A stretch of 64,000 nucleotides of DNA, taken from the NCBI GenBank assembly GCA_026914155.1, contig JAPPGH010000017.1:124001-188000 (forward strand), read 5' to 3'. Origin of the DNA: Candidatus Palauibacter rhopaloidicola. Lineage in GTDB: Bacteria > Gemmatimonadota > Gemmatimonadetes > Palauibacterales > Palauibacteraceae. Positions 51,556-62,775 of this stretch are shown piece by piece; positions within the stretch are counted from its first letter, which is position 1; the number at the start of each line of letters is the position of its first letter. The translations under genes and the position numbers were made by a program. The notes under the pieces were generated by a model. The model worked only from the letters and a program-made list of their open reading frames with translations, did not search any database and was not told the DNA's origin.

Positions 51556-52062
51556 TCAGGGACCGTACGGATAGACCTGCTGGCCGGAGAGGGTGAAGCC
51601 GACGTAGCCGTACACGCTCTCCGTCAGTTCGATCTCGAGCACGCCCTCGACCCACACCGGGTTCCACCCGTCCAGCTTCGCCCGCTTGCCCTCATCCATC
51701 TCGATGTAGACGAGCTGGTTGGGCGGGGGAGGCGGCGTGTGGATGCAGGCCCCGACATAGGGCACGAGGAGAAACTCCGTGGCCGAGGACGCCCAGTCTT
51801 CGAGCGGTACCGTGAACCCGGGGATCTTGACGAGCTTGCCCGCGAGCGCCGCCAGCTCCTCGCTCGGTTCGCCGGTGCGGTAGTCGAGGCTGGCCAGGAG
51901 GCGCCAGCCCACCTCGGTCGGCTCGTCGTCGGCCGCTGCGGCCGGGGTTGTGTCGGCCGGAGGCTCCGTGACGGCTTCCGGAGGGCCGCCCGCGCCGGCA
52001 AGCGTCACCACGAGCAGCATGGCGGCGGCTGTCGAGAGAAGTCTGCGGCTCGCGTCGATCAT
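51556..52062 (-). CDS. DUF3299 exported protein
   Basis: This 168-residue protein has a signal peptide (about residues 1-25) and the DUF3299 core: LLASLDYRTGEPSEELAALAGKLVKIPGFTVPLED and the typical FLLVPYVGACIHTPPPPPNQLVYIEMDEG, including the GACIHTPPPPPNQ motif. The remaining length is the Pro/Ala/Thr linker after the signal. DUF3299 proteins recur beside LolD/FtsX-like transporters with zinc-binding partners; a metal-binding or chaperone role is likely but unproven. It follows the M20 peptidase after 16 bases and precedes the ATPase by 35, so all four may form one transcript. Confidence 0.82.
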   Translation of the reverse strand: MIDASRRLLSTAAAMLLVVTLAGAGGPPEAVTEPPADTTPAAAADDEPTEVGWRLLASLDYRTGEPSEELAALAGKLVKIPGFTVPLEDWASSATEFLLVPYVGACIHTPPPPPNQLVYIEMDEGKRAKLDGWNPVWVEGVLEIELTESVYGYVGFTLSGQQVYPYGP

Positions 52063-52078
52063 CAAAAAACTCCGGCTG

Positions 52079-53743
52079 TCAAAGTCCTCGGTTCGCTCGG
52101 TTCGCTCCCGCGCTCGATCCCGCGTTGTCCTGCCGGTCATCCGCGGAAGCCGGCCGCGACAGCGTGGGATACTTGATGCCCAGTTGATCAAGATACGTGT
52201 CGAAGCGCGTCTCGTCATAGTAGTACGGCTCCAGGAGCGGACGGAACGTGTTCATGATCTCCCGGTTGAGGTCGATCGGAGGCGGGTCGTCCGGGCCGAT
52301 GAAGGGAATGTACTCCACGCCCGCGGTCTGTTCCTCCCGGAAGTAGGTCCAGGCTTCGTCGACCCGTTCCGGCTGCGCGAAGAGCTGGAGCGCGGTGCGG
52401 GCCATGACGCGCGCGCCGGCGACGGCGCCCTTGTGCGCGATCGGGGTGGCCATCGCCATGGCGCTCGACCAGTGGTGGCCCGGAAGTCCAGGCACGTTCG
52501 ACGGGAAGCGCAGGGTCACCGTCGGCACGTTCCACGAGATGTCGCCGATGTCGTCGGATCCGCCGCTGCGGCGCGGCCCCGGCTCGCCCAGGGGCGAGAG
52601 GGCGATCGGCATCCCCGACGGGACGCTTCCCACCGATTTCTGCACCGCGCTCGCGAAGTCGTGGTCGTCCTCGGTCCATTCCGGAAGCCCGACGTCCTCG
52701 ATGTGTTCGTACATCGTTTCGGCCACGACCTTGTTGAAGTGGCGGGGCCAGGCGGCGCCGATGATCCGGTACGACATCTCGGTGTCGGTCATCAGCGCCG
52801 CGCCTTCCGCGATGCGGATGGCCGTGTCGAAGTTGCGCTTGATATCCTCGTAGTCCATTTCGCGGATGAAGTACCAGACCGAAGCGCTCGGCGGCACGAC
52901 GTTCGGCTGGTCGCCGCCGTCGCTGATCACATAGTGGGAGCGCTGGTCGGGTCGCAGGTGCTCGCGCCGGAAGTTCCAGGCCACGTTCATCAGTTCGACC
53001 GCGTCGAGCGCGCTGCGGCCCCGCCAGGGAGCGCCCGCGCCGTGGGCGGCCTCGCCCTCGAAGGTGAACTCCACGGAGACGAGCCCGGTGCCGCTCCCCT
53101 GGCCCCAGCTCACCGCCAGGTTGCTGCCCACGTGCGTGAAGAGGGTGACGTCGATGTCCTCGAGATAGCCGTCCCGCACGTACCAGGCCTTGGAGCCCAA
53201 CTGCTCCTCGGCGACGCCGGGCCAGAGCACGAGCGTCCCCTCGATGCCCTCGGCCTCCATGACGTCCTTCAGCGCGAGCGCCGCCACGACGTTCACCGCC
53301 TGCCCGGAGTTGTGGCCTTCGCCGTGGCCGGGCGCGCCCGGAATCAGGGGGTCGTGATAGGCGACGCCGGGCTTCTGGTTGGCCTTCGGGATGCCATCGA
53401 TGTCGGACCCGAAGGAGATGACCGGCGACCCGCTGCCCCAGCGCGCGAACCAGGCGGTCGGGATGCCCGAGGGCGCGTGCTCGACCGTGAAGCCGTTCTC
53501 TTCCAGGATCCCGGTGATGTAGGCCGAGGTTTCGATCTCCTGCTGCCCCAGTTCGGAGAAGGAGAAGATCTTGTCGACCATGACCTGGGCCAGCTTGGCG
53601 CGCTCGAGCACGCCCGCCTCCACGCGGGCCACGAGGGGCGCCAGTTCATCGTCGGGGAGGCCCTGCGCGGCCGCCGTGGCGGCGGGGGCGCTGAGCAGGG
53701 CGACCAGCGTCGCTGCCAGCGTGCGTTGGCTCATCTTACCCAT
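52079..53743 (-). CDS. M20-family metallopeptidase/amidohydrolase, AbgB-like
   Basis: This 554-residue exported enzyme has a signal peptide ending near AAAQ and an M20 dizinc hydrolase fold: ELGQQEIETSAYITGILEENGF, SDIDGIPKANQKPG, HNSGQAVNVVAALAL and the EE of WPGVAEEQLG, then a dimerisation domain and the late SGGSDDIGDISWNVPTVTLRFPS. It resembles the p-aminobenzoyl-glutamate hydrolase subunit B group and may cleave amide-linked glutamates or peptides outside the cytoplasm. The C-terminal 25 residues (Ala/Asn/Arg-rich) are not conserved. It depends on zinc, fitting its position before the zinc-like ABC genes. The ATG at 53743 is six bases after AGGGA. Confidence 0.82.
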   Translation of the reverse strand: MGKMSQRTLAATLVALLSAPAATAAAQGLPDDELAPLVARVEAGVLERAKLAQVMVDKIFSFSELGQQEIETSAYITGILEENGFTVEHAPSGIPTAWFARWGSGSPVISFGSDIDGIPKANQKPGVAYHDPLIPGAPGHGEGHNSGQAVNVVAALALKDVMEAEGIEGTLVLWPGVAEEQLGSKAWYVRDGYLEDIDVTLFTHVGSNLAVSWGQGSGTGLVSVEFTFEGEAAHGAGAPWRGRSALDAVELMNVAWNFRREHLRPDQRSHYVISDGGDQPNVVPPSASVWYFIREMDYEDIKRNFDTAIRIAEGAALMTDTEMSYRIIGAAWPRHFNKVVAETMYEHIEDVGLPEWTEDDHDFASAVQKSVGSVPSGMPIALSPLGEPGPRRSGGSDDIGDISWNVPTVTLRFPSNVPGLPGHHWSSAMAMATPIAHKGAVAGARVMARTALQLFAQPERVDEAWTYFREEQTAGVEYIPFIGPDDPPPIDLNREIMNTFRPLLEPYYYDETRFDTYLDQLGIKYPTLSRPASADDRQDNAGSSAGANRANRGL

Positions 53744-53838
53744 TCATTTTCCCTTTGAGGTACCCGGAAGAAGGGACCGAAAGGCAATACCCCGTAGGAT
53801 AAGTGCGGGCGGCCCGCGTCGGAAAGTGGGACGTCGCC

Positions 53839-53888
53839 CGCCGGAAGCGGCGTTCCGGCGCCCGACGAGACGTTCCCGCGGGAACGTC
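53839..53888 (-). terminator. Two tandem hairpins after carB
   Basis: Reading from the carB stop, first comes GACGTTCCCGCGGGAACGTC (53888-53869), a perfect 20-base palindrome, then CGCCGGAA-GCGGCG-TTCCGGCG on the plus strand (53839-53860), an 8-bp stem. They lie 13 and about 40 bases past the stop and probably end or process the carB transcript. The first shares an 18-base core with 34813-34830. Confidence 0.55.
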
Positions 53889-53900
53889 AGACGGAGCGGG

Positions 53901-57113
<3,213 letters not shown>

Positions 57114-57193
57114 CGGGCGCGCAAGCTATTCGGTCGGACGGCGGATCGCAGCCCCCGGCAGCGCAGCCGCCGGAGGTGCGGAGAAGATCGCGG

Positions 57194-57970
57194 CTACCGC
57201 ATGAGAAGCGAGATTTCGCGCAGGACCCAGACGGGGGTGGGGCGCCCGTCGCGGAGGGCGGGGGAGAAGAGCAGCGCGCGGGCCGCGCGCACGGCCGCCG
57301 CGTCGAAGACCTGGTCGCCGGACGAGACCTGGACCGCGGTCGCCTCGACCCTTCCATCGGTCCGCACGAGGAGCCAGACGGAGGCCGCGATGTCCGCGTC
57401 GAGTCCCTCGGCGCGGATCACCGGCAGCAGGGTCGTCGCGAGCGCGGCCTCGGCATCGGTATCCCACACGAGGCGGGGCGCCTCGTCAACGGCGACGTAC
57501 GCGGGCCCCAGTTCGCGGAGTTCCGCCAGTTCCGCGGCGACCGCCGCCCGGGCCGTCTCGATGGCAGCCAGCGAGTCGCGACGGGCGGCGGCGATCAGCG
57601 AGTCGCGCCGGGCCGCCTCCAGCGAGTCCCGGAGCGCGGCGGCCCGCTCCGCTGCGAGGATGGAGTCGCGGCGTGCGGCCTCCCGCTCGGCCCTCGCGAT
57701 CGAATCCCGTCGCGCGGCCTCCCGCTCGGCCCTCGCGATCGAATCCTGCCGTGCGGCCTCGCGTTCGGCCCTCGCGATCGAATCCTGCCGCGCGGCCTCC
57801 GCGATCGAATCCCGTTGCGCGGCGTCCATGGCCGCCGGGTCGCCGCCGACCGGCTCGGGCGGCCGCATCGCGCGCGGAATGGGGAGGAAGCACGACCCGG
57901 CCCCCAGCGCGGCCAGCGTCACCAGGAGGATCCGTCCCCCGCGGCGCCTTCCCCTCATTTGCGGGCTCAT
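57194..57970 (-). CDS. TonB C-terminal domain lipoprotein with 13-residue repeats
   Basis: This 258-residue protein has a signal with lipobox GAGSC (Cys 27), a Pro-rich stretch, and a charged helical stalk where AARQDSIARAERE recurs four times (residues 59-110), followed by looser RRDSL units. The last 100 residues (VWLLVRTDGRVEATAVQVSSGDQVFDAAAVRAARALLFSPA) form a TonB-like C-terminal domain. Lipidation and the lack of an N-terminal anchor helix mean it is not a classical TonB; a periplasm-spanning adaptor or tip protein is possible. It starts nine bases after the small membrane protein. Confidence 0.78.
   Translation of the reverse strand: MSPQMRGRRRGGRILLVTLAALGAGSCFLPIPRAMRPPEPVGGDPAAMDAAQRDSIAEAARQDSIARAEREAARQDSIARAEREAARRDSIARAEREAARRDSILAAERAAALRDSLEAARRDSLIAAARRDSLAAIETARAAVAAELAELRELGPAYVAVDEAPRLVWDTDAEAALATTLLPVIRAEGLDADIAASVWLLVRTDGRVEATAVQVSSGDQVFDAAAVRAARALLFSPALRDGRPTPVWVLREISLLMR
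57641..57796 (-). repeat. Coding 39-bp tandem repeat in the TonB-like gene
   Basis: Four 39-base units encode A-A-R-(Q/R)-D-S-I-(A/L)-(R/A)-A-E-R-(E/A), with almost identical DNA in the first three. They form a helical stalk whose length could change by unequal recombination. Confidence 0.8.
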
Positions 57971-57979
57971 TTCAGCCGG

Positions 57980-58099
57980 CTAGCTCTCTCCGCCCCGCTT
58001 GGCGCCTTCCTTGCGCCAGGCGATCGATGCGAGGACGGCGAGTCCTCCCCAGACGAATCCGAGGATGAGGATCATCATGATGATCGTCGTCGTGGTCAT
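57980..58099 (-). CDS. 39-residue MetS-like membrane protein
   Basis: A complete short gene overlaps the HD-protein stop (ATGA), with GGGAGGT seven bases before its ATG. The product begins MTTTTIIMMILILGFVWGGL and continues AVLASIAWRKEGAKRGGES: one transmembrane helix with WGGL and a basic cytoplasmic tail. This closely resembles the MetS small subunit of NSS-family methionine/alanine importers. However, no NSS transporter gene adjoins; its operon neighbours are an HD protein upstream and the TonB-like lipoprotein nine bases downstream. It may serve a transporter encoded elsewhere or have another partner. Confidence 0.7.
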   Translation of the reverse strand: MTTTTIIMMILILGFVWGGLAVLASIAWRKEGAKRGGES

Positions 58100-58689
58100 G
58101 CTCGGGTACCTCCCGGGCCGTTCAGGCCCAGATCTTCCGCCGCAAGCTGCATGGCGGCGATGACGAAGGCGATGTGCTCGCCCATGTCTTCGCCCAGTTC
58201 AGCGCAATTCTCCAGCATTTCGTCGCGGCTGATCGCGGCGGCGAACGCCTTGTCCTTCATCTTCTTCCTCACCGACCGCGTCTTCATGCCGGCGAGTCGC
58301 GTCGGCCGCACCAGGGCGCAGGCGGTGATGAAGCCGGTGAGTTCATCCACGGCCCGGAGCGTCTTCGACATTCGCGTCGTCGCTTCGACCTCCGTGTAGT
58401 CCGCGTGCGCCATGATCGTCTCGAGGACGTCCTCGTCCACCCCCTTCTCGCGGAGGATGGCCACGCCGGCCGAGGGATGTTCCGAATCGGGTGCGTGGTC
58501 GTGGTTGGGCCAGCGTTCGTAGTCGAAGTCGTGCAGCAGTCCCGCGACGCCCCACCGATCCTCGTCCTCGCCGTACTTCCGCGCGTAGGCGCGCATGGCG
58601 GCCTCGACCGCCAGCATGTGGCGCCGGAGCCCGGGACTCTCGGTGTATTCGTGGACGATCGCGAGCGCCTCATCCCGTGTCGGGAGCAT
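58096..58689 (-). CDS. HD-domain (HDIG) phosphohydrolase-like protein
   Basis: This 197-residue protein has an HD-superfamily core: His24 in LRRHML, the paired H53-D54 in VAGLLHDFDYERWPN, and further metal ligands in HDHAPDSEHPSAG and IMAHADYTE. Such proteins cleave phosphate esters of nucleotides; this HDIG-like subgroup often has no known substrate. The last 60 residues (TGFITACALVRPTRLAGMKTRSVRKKMKDKAFA) are family-typical. It begins six bases after the PH-like gene and is coupled to the 39-residue membrane protein. Confidence 0.85.
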   Translation of the reverse strand: MLPTRDEALAIVHEYTESPGLRRHMLAVEAAMRAYARKYGEDEDRWGVAGLLHDFDYERWPNHDHAPDSEHPSAGVAILREKGVDEDVLETIMAHADYTEVEATTRMSKTLRAVDELTGFITACALVRPTRLAGMKTRSVRKKMKDKAFAAAISRDEMLENCAELGEDMGEHIAFVIAAMQLAAEDLGLNGPGGTRA

Positions 58690-58695
58690 CCGTCG

Positions 58696-59178
58696 TCACT
58701 CTCCTTCGGTGGTGTCGCCGGCCGCGCCGTCGGCCGTGTCGTGCAGCGCGTCCAGAAAGCGCCGGGGGTCGCTCTGGCTGACGAGGAGCGAGTACCCGTC
58801 GAGCGTGGGAATGTACACCACCCGCCGGCGGTCCGTGAGGTAGAGGAGCGCCTTCTCGCCGCCGCGGAGCCGGAACCATCCTGCGGAGTAGCCGCCGAGC
58901 GCCGTCCCCATGGTGCGCCGGCGGGGGGCGAGGTCGGGTTCACCGCGCAGATCCACGATCCGGGCGTCGTCCAGTTCGAGCCGGTCGAGGGGGATCGTCC
59001 GGCCCCACAGGTCTCCCACCAGCTTCAGGCCCGCCGGCGACACCTCGGCCCGGCTGTTCCTCGTGGACCAGGCCGCCCAGCCCAGCATGAGCGTCACGCC
59101 GATGAGAACGACGATGATGATGATGAAGAACCACAGGATGCCGCGCCCGGAGGCCGGCGGAATCGGAAATACCTGCAT
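58696..59178 (-). CDS. Membrane protein with bacterial PH-like domain
   Basis: This 160-residue protein has one N-terminal helix (GILWFFIIIIVVLIGVTLMLGWAAW, about residues 13-37) and a PH-like domain of about 110 residues: SRAEVSPAGLKLVGDLWGRTIPLDRLELDDARIVDL, LLYLTDRRRVVYIPTLDGYSLLVSQSDPRRFLDAL. The pattern fits the bPH/DUF family often used for membrane-associated sensing, and the cytoplasmic or periplasmic side is unclear. GAGG lies nine bases before the ATG. It sits between dinB and the HD gene in one minus-strand run. Confidence 0.7.
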   Translation of the reverse strand: MQVFPIPPASGRGILWFFIIIIVVLIGVTLMLGWAAWSTRNSRAEVSPAGLKLVGDLWGRTIPLDRLELDDARIVDLRGEPDLAPRRRTMGTALGGYSAGWFRLRGGEKALLYLTDRRRVVYIPTLDGYSLLVSQSDPRRFLDALHDTADGAAGDTTEGE

Positions 59179-59182
59179 GGTC

Positions 59183-59230
59183 GTGTGCCTCGCTGTGTCC
59201 GTCGCTGTGTGTCTCGCTACGTGCCTCGCA
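59183..59230 (-). repeat. Four imperfect 12-bp tandem units at the dinB end
   Basis: On the plus strand GTGTGCCTCGCT, GTGTCCGTCGCT, GTGTGTCTCGCT and ACGTGCCTCGCA follow each other. The last covers the dinB stop and last codons; the others fill most of the gap before the PH-like gene. It is probably slippage, with possible effect on the ribosome site of the next gene. Confidence 0.5.
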
Positions 59231-60440
59231 CGTTGGAATCGAGAAGGGCGGCCCGCTTCAGCGCGTCCCGGCCGAAGCGGTCCGCCACGGCGTCCATCGT
59301 TTTCGCCAGCTCGCGCCGGGCGGCGCCGTCGCCCGCAGCGGGATCCTCGTCGTCCAGAAGCCCGAGCTGCTCGCCCTCGCCGTGGTCGAAGCCGGAGAGG
59401 CTGACCCCGATGAGCCGGACGAGGCGGCGGGGATCGTCGGCCTCCCGGAACAGCTCCCGCGCGACGGGCCAGATGGCTTCCGTCATGTCCGCCGGCCGTT
59501 CGAGCGTCCGCTGCCTGGTGTGAGTCTCGAAGCCGTCCCAGCGCAGCTTCAACTGCACCGTGCGTCCCGCGATCCCCTTCTTGCGCAGCGACCGCCCGAC
59601 CCCCTCGCAGAGGGCGAGCAGCGTCCGCTCCACGCGGGCGCGGTCCTCCACGTCCTGCGGGAAGGTCACCTCCTTGCCGAGCGATTTTCTCCCCGGCCTG
59701 GGGTCGACCCGCCGCACGTCGAGGCCGTTCGCGAGTTCGTGCAGACGCCGCCCCAGCTTGCGGCCCAGGGACGCCTCGAGGAAGTCGGGCTTGTTGCGCG
59801 CCACGTCTCCGATCGTCTTGAAGCCGAGCCGTGCGAGCCGGGCCTGCACCTTCGGCCCCGCCCCCCAGAGCCGGGATACCGAGAGCGGCGCCAGGAACTC
59901 CCGCTCGGTCCCCGGCGGCACGACGACGAGCGCGTCCGGCTTCCTGAGGTCGCTCGCGACCTTCGCCACGTACTTGTTCGAGGCGACGCCGACGGAGGCG
60001 GTGAGCCGCTCCTCCTCGGCGATCCGCTGCCGGATGCGGGTCGCGATCTCCGGTCCCGTGCCGAACAGCCGCCGGCTCGCCGTCACGTCGAGGAAGGCCT
60101 CGTCCAGCGAGAGCGTCTCCACCTGGTCGGTGAAGGAGCGGAAGATGTCGAAGATCCGCCCGGAGATCTCCGCGTAGAAGGCGATGCGCGGACGCACGTA
60201 GACGCCGTCGGGGCAGCGGCGCCACGCCTGCGAGATCGGCATCGCGGAGTGAATCCCGTAGCGCCGCGCCTCGTAGTTTGCCGTCGAGACGACGCCCCGG
60301 CCGCGGCCCTTGCGCGGGGCGGATCCGATGATGACGGGCTTGCCGCGCAGCGACGGGTCCTCGCGCACCTCGACCGCGGCATAGAACGCGTCCATGTCCA
60401 CGTGGAGGATCGTCCGCCGCCGCGCTTCAGGCTGCGGCAT
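59217..60440 (-). CDS. dinB: DNA polymerase IV (DinB)
   Basis: This 407-residue Y-family translesion polymerase copies past damaged bases. The catalytic acids are in ILHVDMDAFYAAVE near the N-terminus and SLDEAFLDVTASRRLFG; GVASNKYVAKVASDLRKPDALVVV and the HhH region (LWGAGPKVQARLARLGFKTIGDVA) and the little-finger domain follow. No clamp-binding QLxLF motif stands out, though QLGLLDDED near the C-terminus is a plausible variant. It starts 14 bases inside the phosphodiesterase gene, so the two are co-translated. No LexA box recognised. Confidence 0.94.
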   Translation of the reverse strand: MPQPEARRRTILHVDMDAFYAAVEVREDPSLRGKPVIIGSAPRKGRGRGVVSTANYEARRYGIHSAMPISQAWRRCPDGVYVRPRIAFYAEISGRIFDIFRSFTDQVETLSLDEAFLDVTASRRLFGTGPEIATRIRQRIAEEERLTASVGVASNKYVAKVASDLRKPDALVVVPPGTEREFLAPLSVSRLWGAGPKVQARLARLGFKTIGDVARNKPDFLEASLGRKLGRRLHELANGLDVRRVDPRPGRKSLGKEVTFPQDVEDRARVERTLLALCEGVGRSLRKKGIAGRTVQLKLRWDGFETHTRQRTLERPADMTEAIWPVARELFREADDPRRLVRLIGVSLSGFDHGEGEQLGLLDDEDPAAGDGAARRELAKTMDAVADRFGRDALKRAALLDSNVRGT

Positions 60441-61263
60441 GCTCTCCCGCGCCTCCCTGCGCGTCCCTCTCGTCCAGGATCCGGCGGGCCCGCCCCGGGG
60501 CGTCGCTCACGAGGCCGTCCACGCCCCAGTCGAGGAGGCGCCGCATGTCGTCGGGGCGGTTCACGGTCCACACGAAGACGCCCAGGCCGTCGGCGTGGGC
60601 GCGCCGCACGAAGCGCGGCGTGACGATGCGCAGGGCGCCCTGCCGTTCTGGCAGCATGGCCGCCGCGCAACCGGCCGGGGCGAACCGGCGGCCGAGGCCG
60701 ACCTTGCCGAACAGGACGTATGCGCGGAGTTCGTCCTGGTAGGCGCAGTGCCAGCGCGCGTGCCGGCTCGCGGGCTCCACCTCCTCGCGCTCGAAGCCGC
60801 CGACCAGGATCCGCTCCCGGTCCGCGCGATTCCCGCTCCGCTGCAGCCACGCGCCCAGTTCGTGCCCCGCCGCCGCCGACTTGATCTCCGCGATCACGGG
60901 CCGGTCTCCCACCGCTTCGAGCACCTCCTCGAGGGTGGGGATGCCGACACCCGTCCCCCGGAAGGGGAAGGTCTTCCCGTGGTCCGTCGTGAAGCGGTAT
61001 CCGGCGTCGAAGGCGCGCAGCTCGTCTCGCGTCAGCGCCTCGACGTCCCCCGTGCCGTCGGTGGTGCGGGGGAGGCTCGGATCGTGGATGACCATGAGGC
61101 GGCCGTCCGCGCTCCGGTGCAGGTCGAGTTCCACCGCGTCGGCCCCCACGCGCACCGCGTGCTCGAAGGACGGGAGCGTGTTCTCGGGCGCGAACGCCGC
61201 GGCCCCGCGGTGGCCGATGACCCGCAGCGGCGACCCGGGACCGAACAGATCGTCGGGCAGCAC
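60427..61263 (-). CDS. Glycerophosphodiester phosphodiesterase
   Basis: This 278-residue enzyme of the GDPD TIM-barrel family hydrolyses deacylated phospholipids to glycerol-3-phosphate and an alcohol. Catalytic signatures are VIGHRGAAAFAPENTLPSFEHAV (His-Arg, then Glu-Asn), AVELDLHRSADGRLMVIHD and IAEIKS; FVWTVNRPDDMRRLLDWGVDGLVSDAP closes the barrel. There is no signal peptide, so it is the cytosolic UgpQ type. The GTG start lies seven bases after the nucleotide transporter stop. Confidence 0.92.
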   Translation of the reverse strand: MLPDDLFGPGSPLRVIGHRGAAAFAPENTLPSFEHAVRVGADAVELDLHRSADGRLMVIHDPSLPRTTDGTGDVEALTRDELRAFDAGYRFTTDHGKTFPFRGTGVGIPTLEEVLEAVGDRPVIAEIKSAAAGHELGAWLQRSGNRADRERILVGGFEREEVEPASRHARWHCAYQDELRAYVLFGKVGLGRRFAPAGCAAAMLPERQGALRIVTPRFVRRAHADGLGVFVWTVNRPDDMRRLLDWGVDGLVSDAPGRARRILDERDAQGGAGEHAAA

Positions 61264-61270
61264 CGGCGGC

Positions 61271-62683
61271 TCAGGAATCCACGCGCCGTGCCTGGGCCCG
61301 CCCCAGTGCCATGGAGAGGACGATCCACATCCCGGCCAGCGGCGCCGTGGACATCGCGACCCAGGCCAGCGTCAGGCCGAGCATCGCGAACAGGCTGTCG
61401 ATGCCGGCGCCCGCGAGGTCGCCGCCCCGGTACAGGAAGACGTCCACGATCGGCTTCCCCTTGTACTTCTCCGCGGGCGGCACGACCGAGAACAGCGTCT
61501 CGCGCGAGGGCCGCGAGATGGCGTAGCGCGTCGCGCGGTGGACGGCCTGGAAGATCATCATCACCCCGTAGATCGGCCACACGGCGAGCACGACGAACCC
61601 GAGCACGGTGACGAGCGGCAGGATGGCGAGCGTCCAGCCGACCCCCAGCTTCCGGATCAGGTGGGTCGTGATGAAGATCTGCGTGAGCAGGGTTCCGAAC
61701 TGGGCCAGCGAGTCGAAGTCGGCGAAGCTCCCCACGCGCTGGCTGAACGTGTCCGTGGCCCCGAGGATGACGTTCGCCTGGGTGAAGTAGATGAGGGTGT
61801 TCGAGATCGCCATGAACACGACCCAGAGGCCGACGCCGAGCAGGTAGGGCGAGGTGAACACGGCCCGCAGCCCCTCCAGCGCGTCGCCCCCGATGCGCGT
61901 CCCCCCCTCGCCTCGCCGCCGGGGTCCGGTCTCCGCCGCGGCGCCGTCCGCCGCCGGTCCGCCCGCCGAATCCGCGCCGAGCCGGGAGAGGTCCGACGCC
62001 CCGGCTCTGCGGTCGAGGATCAGCATGACGGCGATCGCGAGCGCGAAGCAGCCGGCCCCGACCATCATGAGGCCGGCGGGCAGGTACGGACTCTCGGTGA
62101 GTCCGCTGACGAAGCTCGCGCCGCGCCCCCCGGCCAGCGCCCCCAGCGTGCCCCCGATCCCGATGAAGGGGAACATCCTCTTCCCCTGGTCGACGTCGAA
62201 CACGTCGACCATGAAGGCCCAGAACACGCTGGTCGAGAACAGGTTGATGACGCTCAGCCACACGTAGAAGGTGTAGCCGACGCCGCGCGCGAGGCCGGTC
62301 TCCGCGTCGGTGCCGATGAGGCCGCCGCCCGCCCGCACGTCCTGGACCAGGAGCGTCGCGAAGCCGATCAGGCAGGCGATCACGAACAGGTACGCGATCG
62401 GGATGAAGCGCCGCCGGTTCGTCCGCGCGACGACGCCCCCGAAGACGATGACCGCGAACAGGGAGGCCACCGAGGTCACGGCGAAGAGCCAGCGCAGGTC
62501 GGCCATCCCGCGGGCCACCCCCATCGCCTCGCGCACGGGACGGAGGAAGAAATAGCCGCAGAGGACGAGGAAGAAGAAGAGCGCGGACAACACCGCGAGG
62601 CTGAATTCACCCCGCCGCATGTTGAGGATCCGCCGGGCGGCGCCGACGACAGATTGCAGGAAGCTGGCCACGTTCGCTCTCAC
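61271..62683 (-). CDS. NTP/NDP exchange-type MFS transporter (COG3202 family)
   Basis: This 470-residue, about 12-helix protein resembles the Npt/Tlc nucleotide transporters in the version common in free-living Gemmatimonadota: SALFFFLVLCGYFFLRPVREAMGVARG in helix 1, NLFSTSVFWAFMVDVFD, FPFIGIGGTLGALAGG, and YAISRPSRETLFSVVPPAEKYKGKPIVDVFLYRGGD. It has an acidic/Gly-rich loop after helix 6. Solute is unknown; nucleotide exchange is typical only of intracellular parasites. I start it at GTG 62683, matching the N-terminal length of its divergent paralogue; ATGs at 62725 and 62758 are possible. Confidence 0.8.
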   Translation of the reverse strand: MRANVASFLQSVVGAARRILNMRRGEFSLAVLSALFFFLVLCGYFFLRPVREAMGVARGMADLRWLFAVTSVASLFAVIVFGGVVARTNRRRFIPIAYLFVIACLIGFATLLVQDVRAGGGLIGTDAETGLARGVGYTFYVWLSVINLFSTSVFWAFMVDVFDVDQGKRMFPFIGIGGTLGALAGGRGASFVSGLTESPYLPAGLMMVGAGCFALAIAVMLILDRRAGASDLSRLGADSAGGPAADGAAAETGPRRRGEGGTRIGGDALEGLRAVFTSPYLLGVGLWVVFMAISNTLIYFTQANVILGATDTFSQRVGSFADFDSLAQFGTLLTQIFITTHLIRKLGVGWTLAILPLVTVLGFVVLAVWPIYGVMMIFQAVHRATRYAISRPSRETLFSVVPPAEKYKGKPIVDVFLYRGGDLAGAGIDSLFAMLGLTLAWVAMSTAPLAGMWIVLSMALGRAQARRVDS

Positions 62684-62775
62684 CGTTAGGTTCCGGGATC
62701 CTCTGAAGAGAATCCCTTTTTCCATCGACCGGCAAGCAGAGCCACGATGAAGCGCCACACCGGAGCTTCCCCAGG

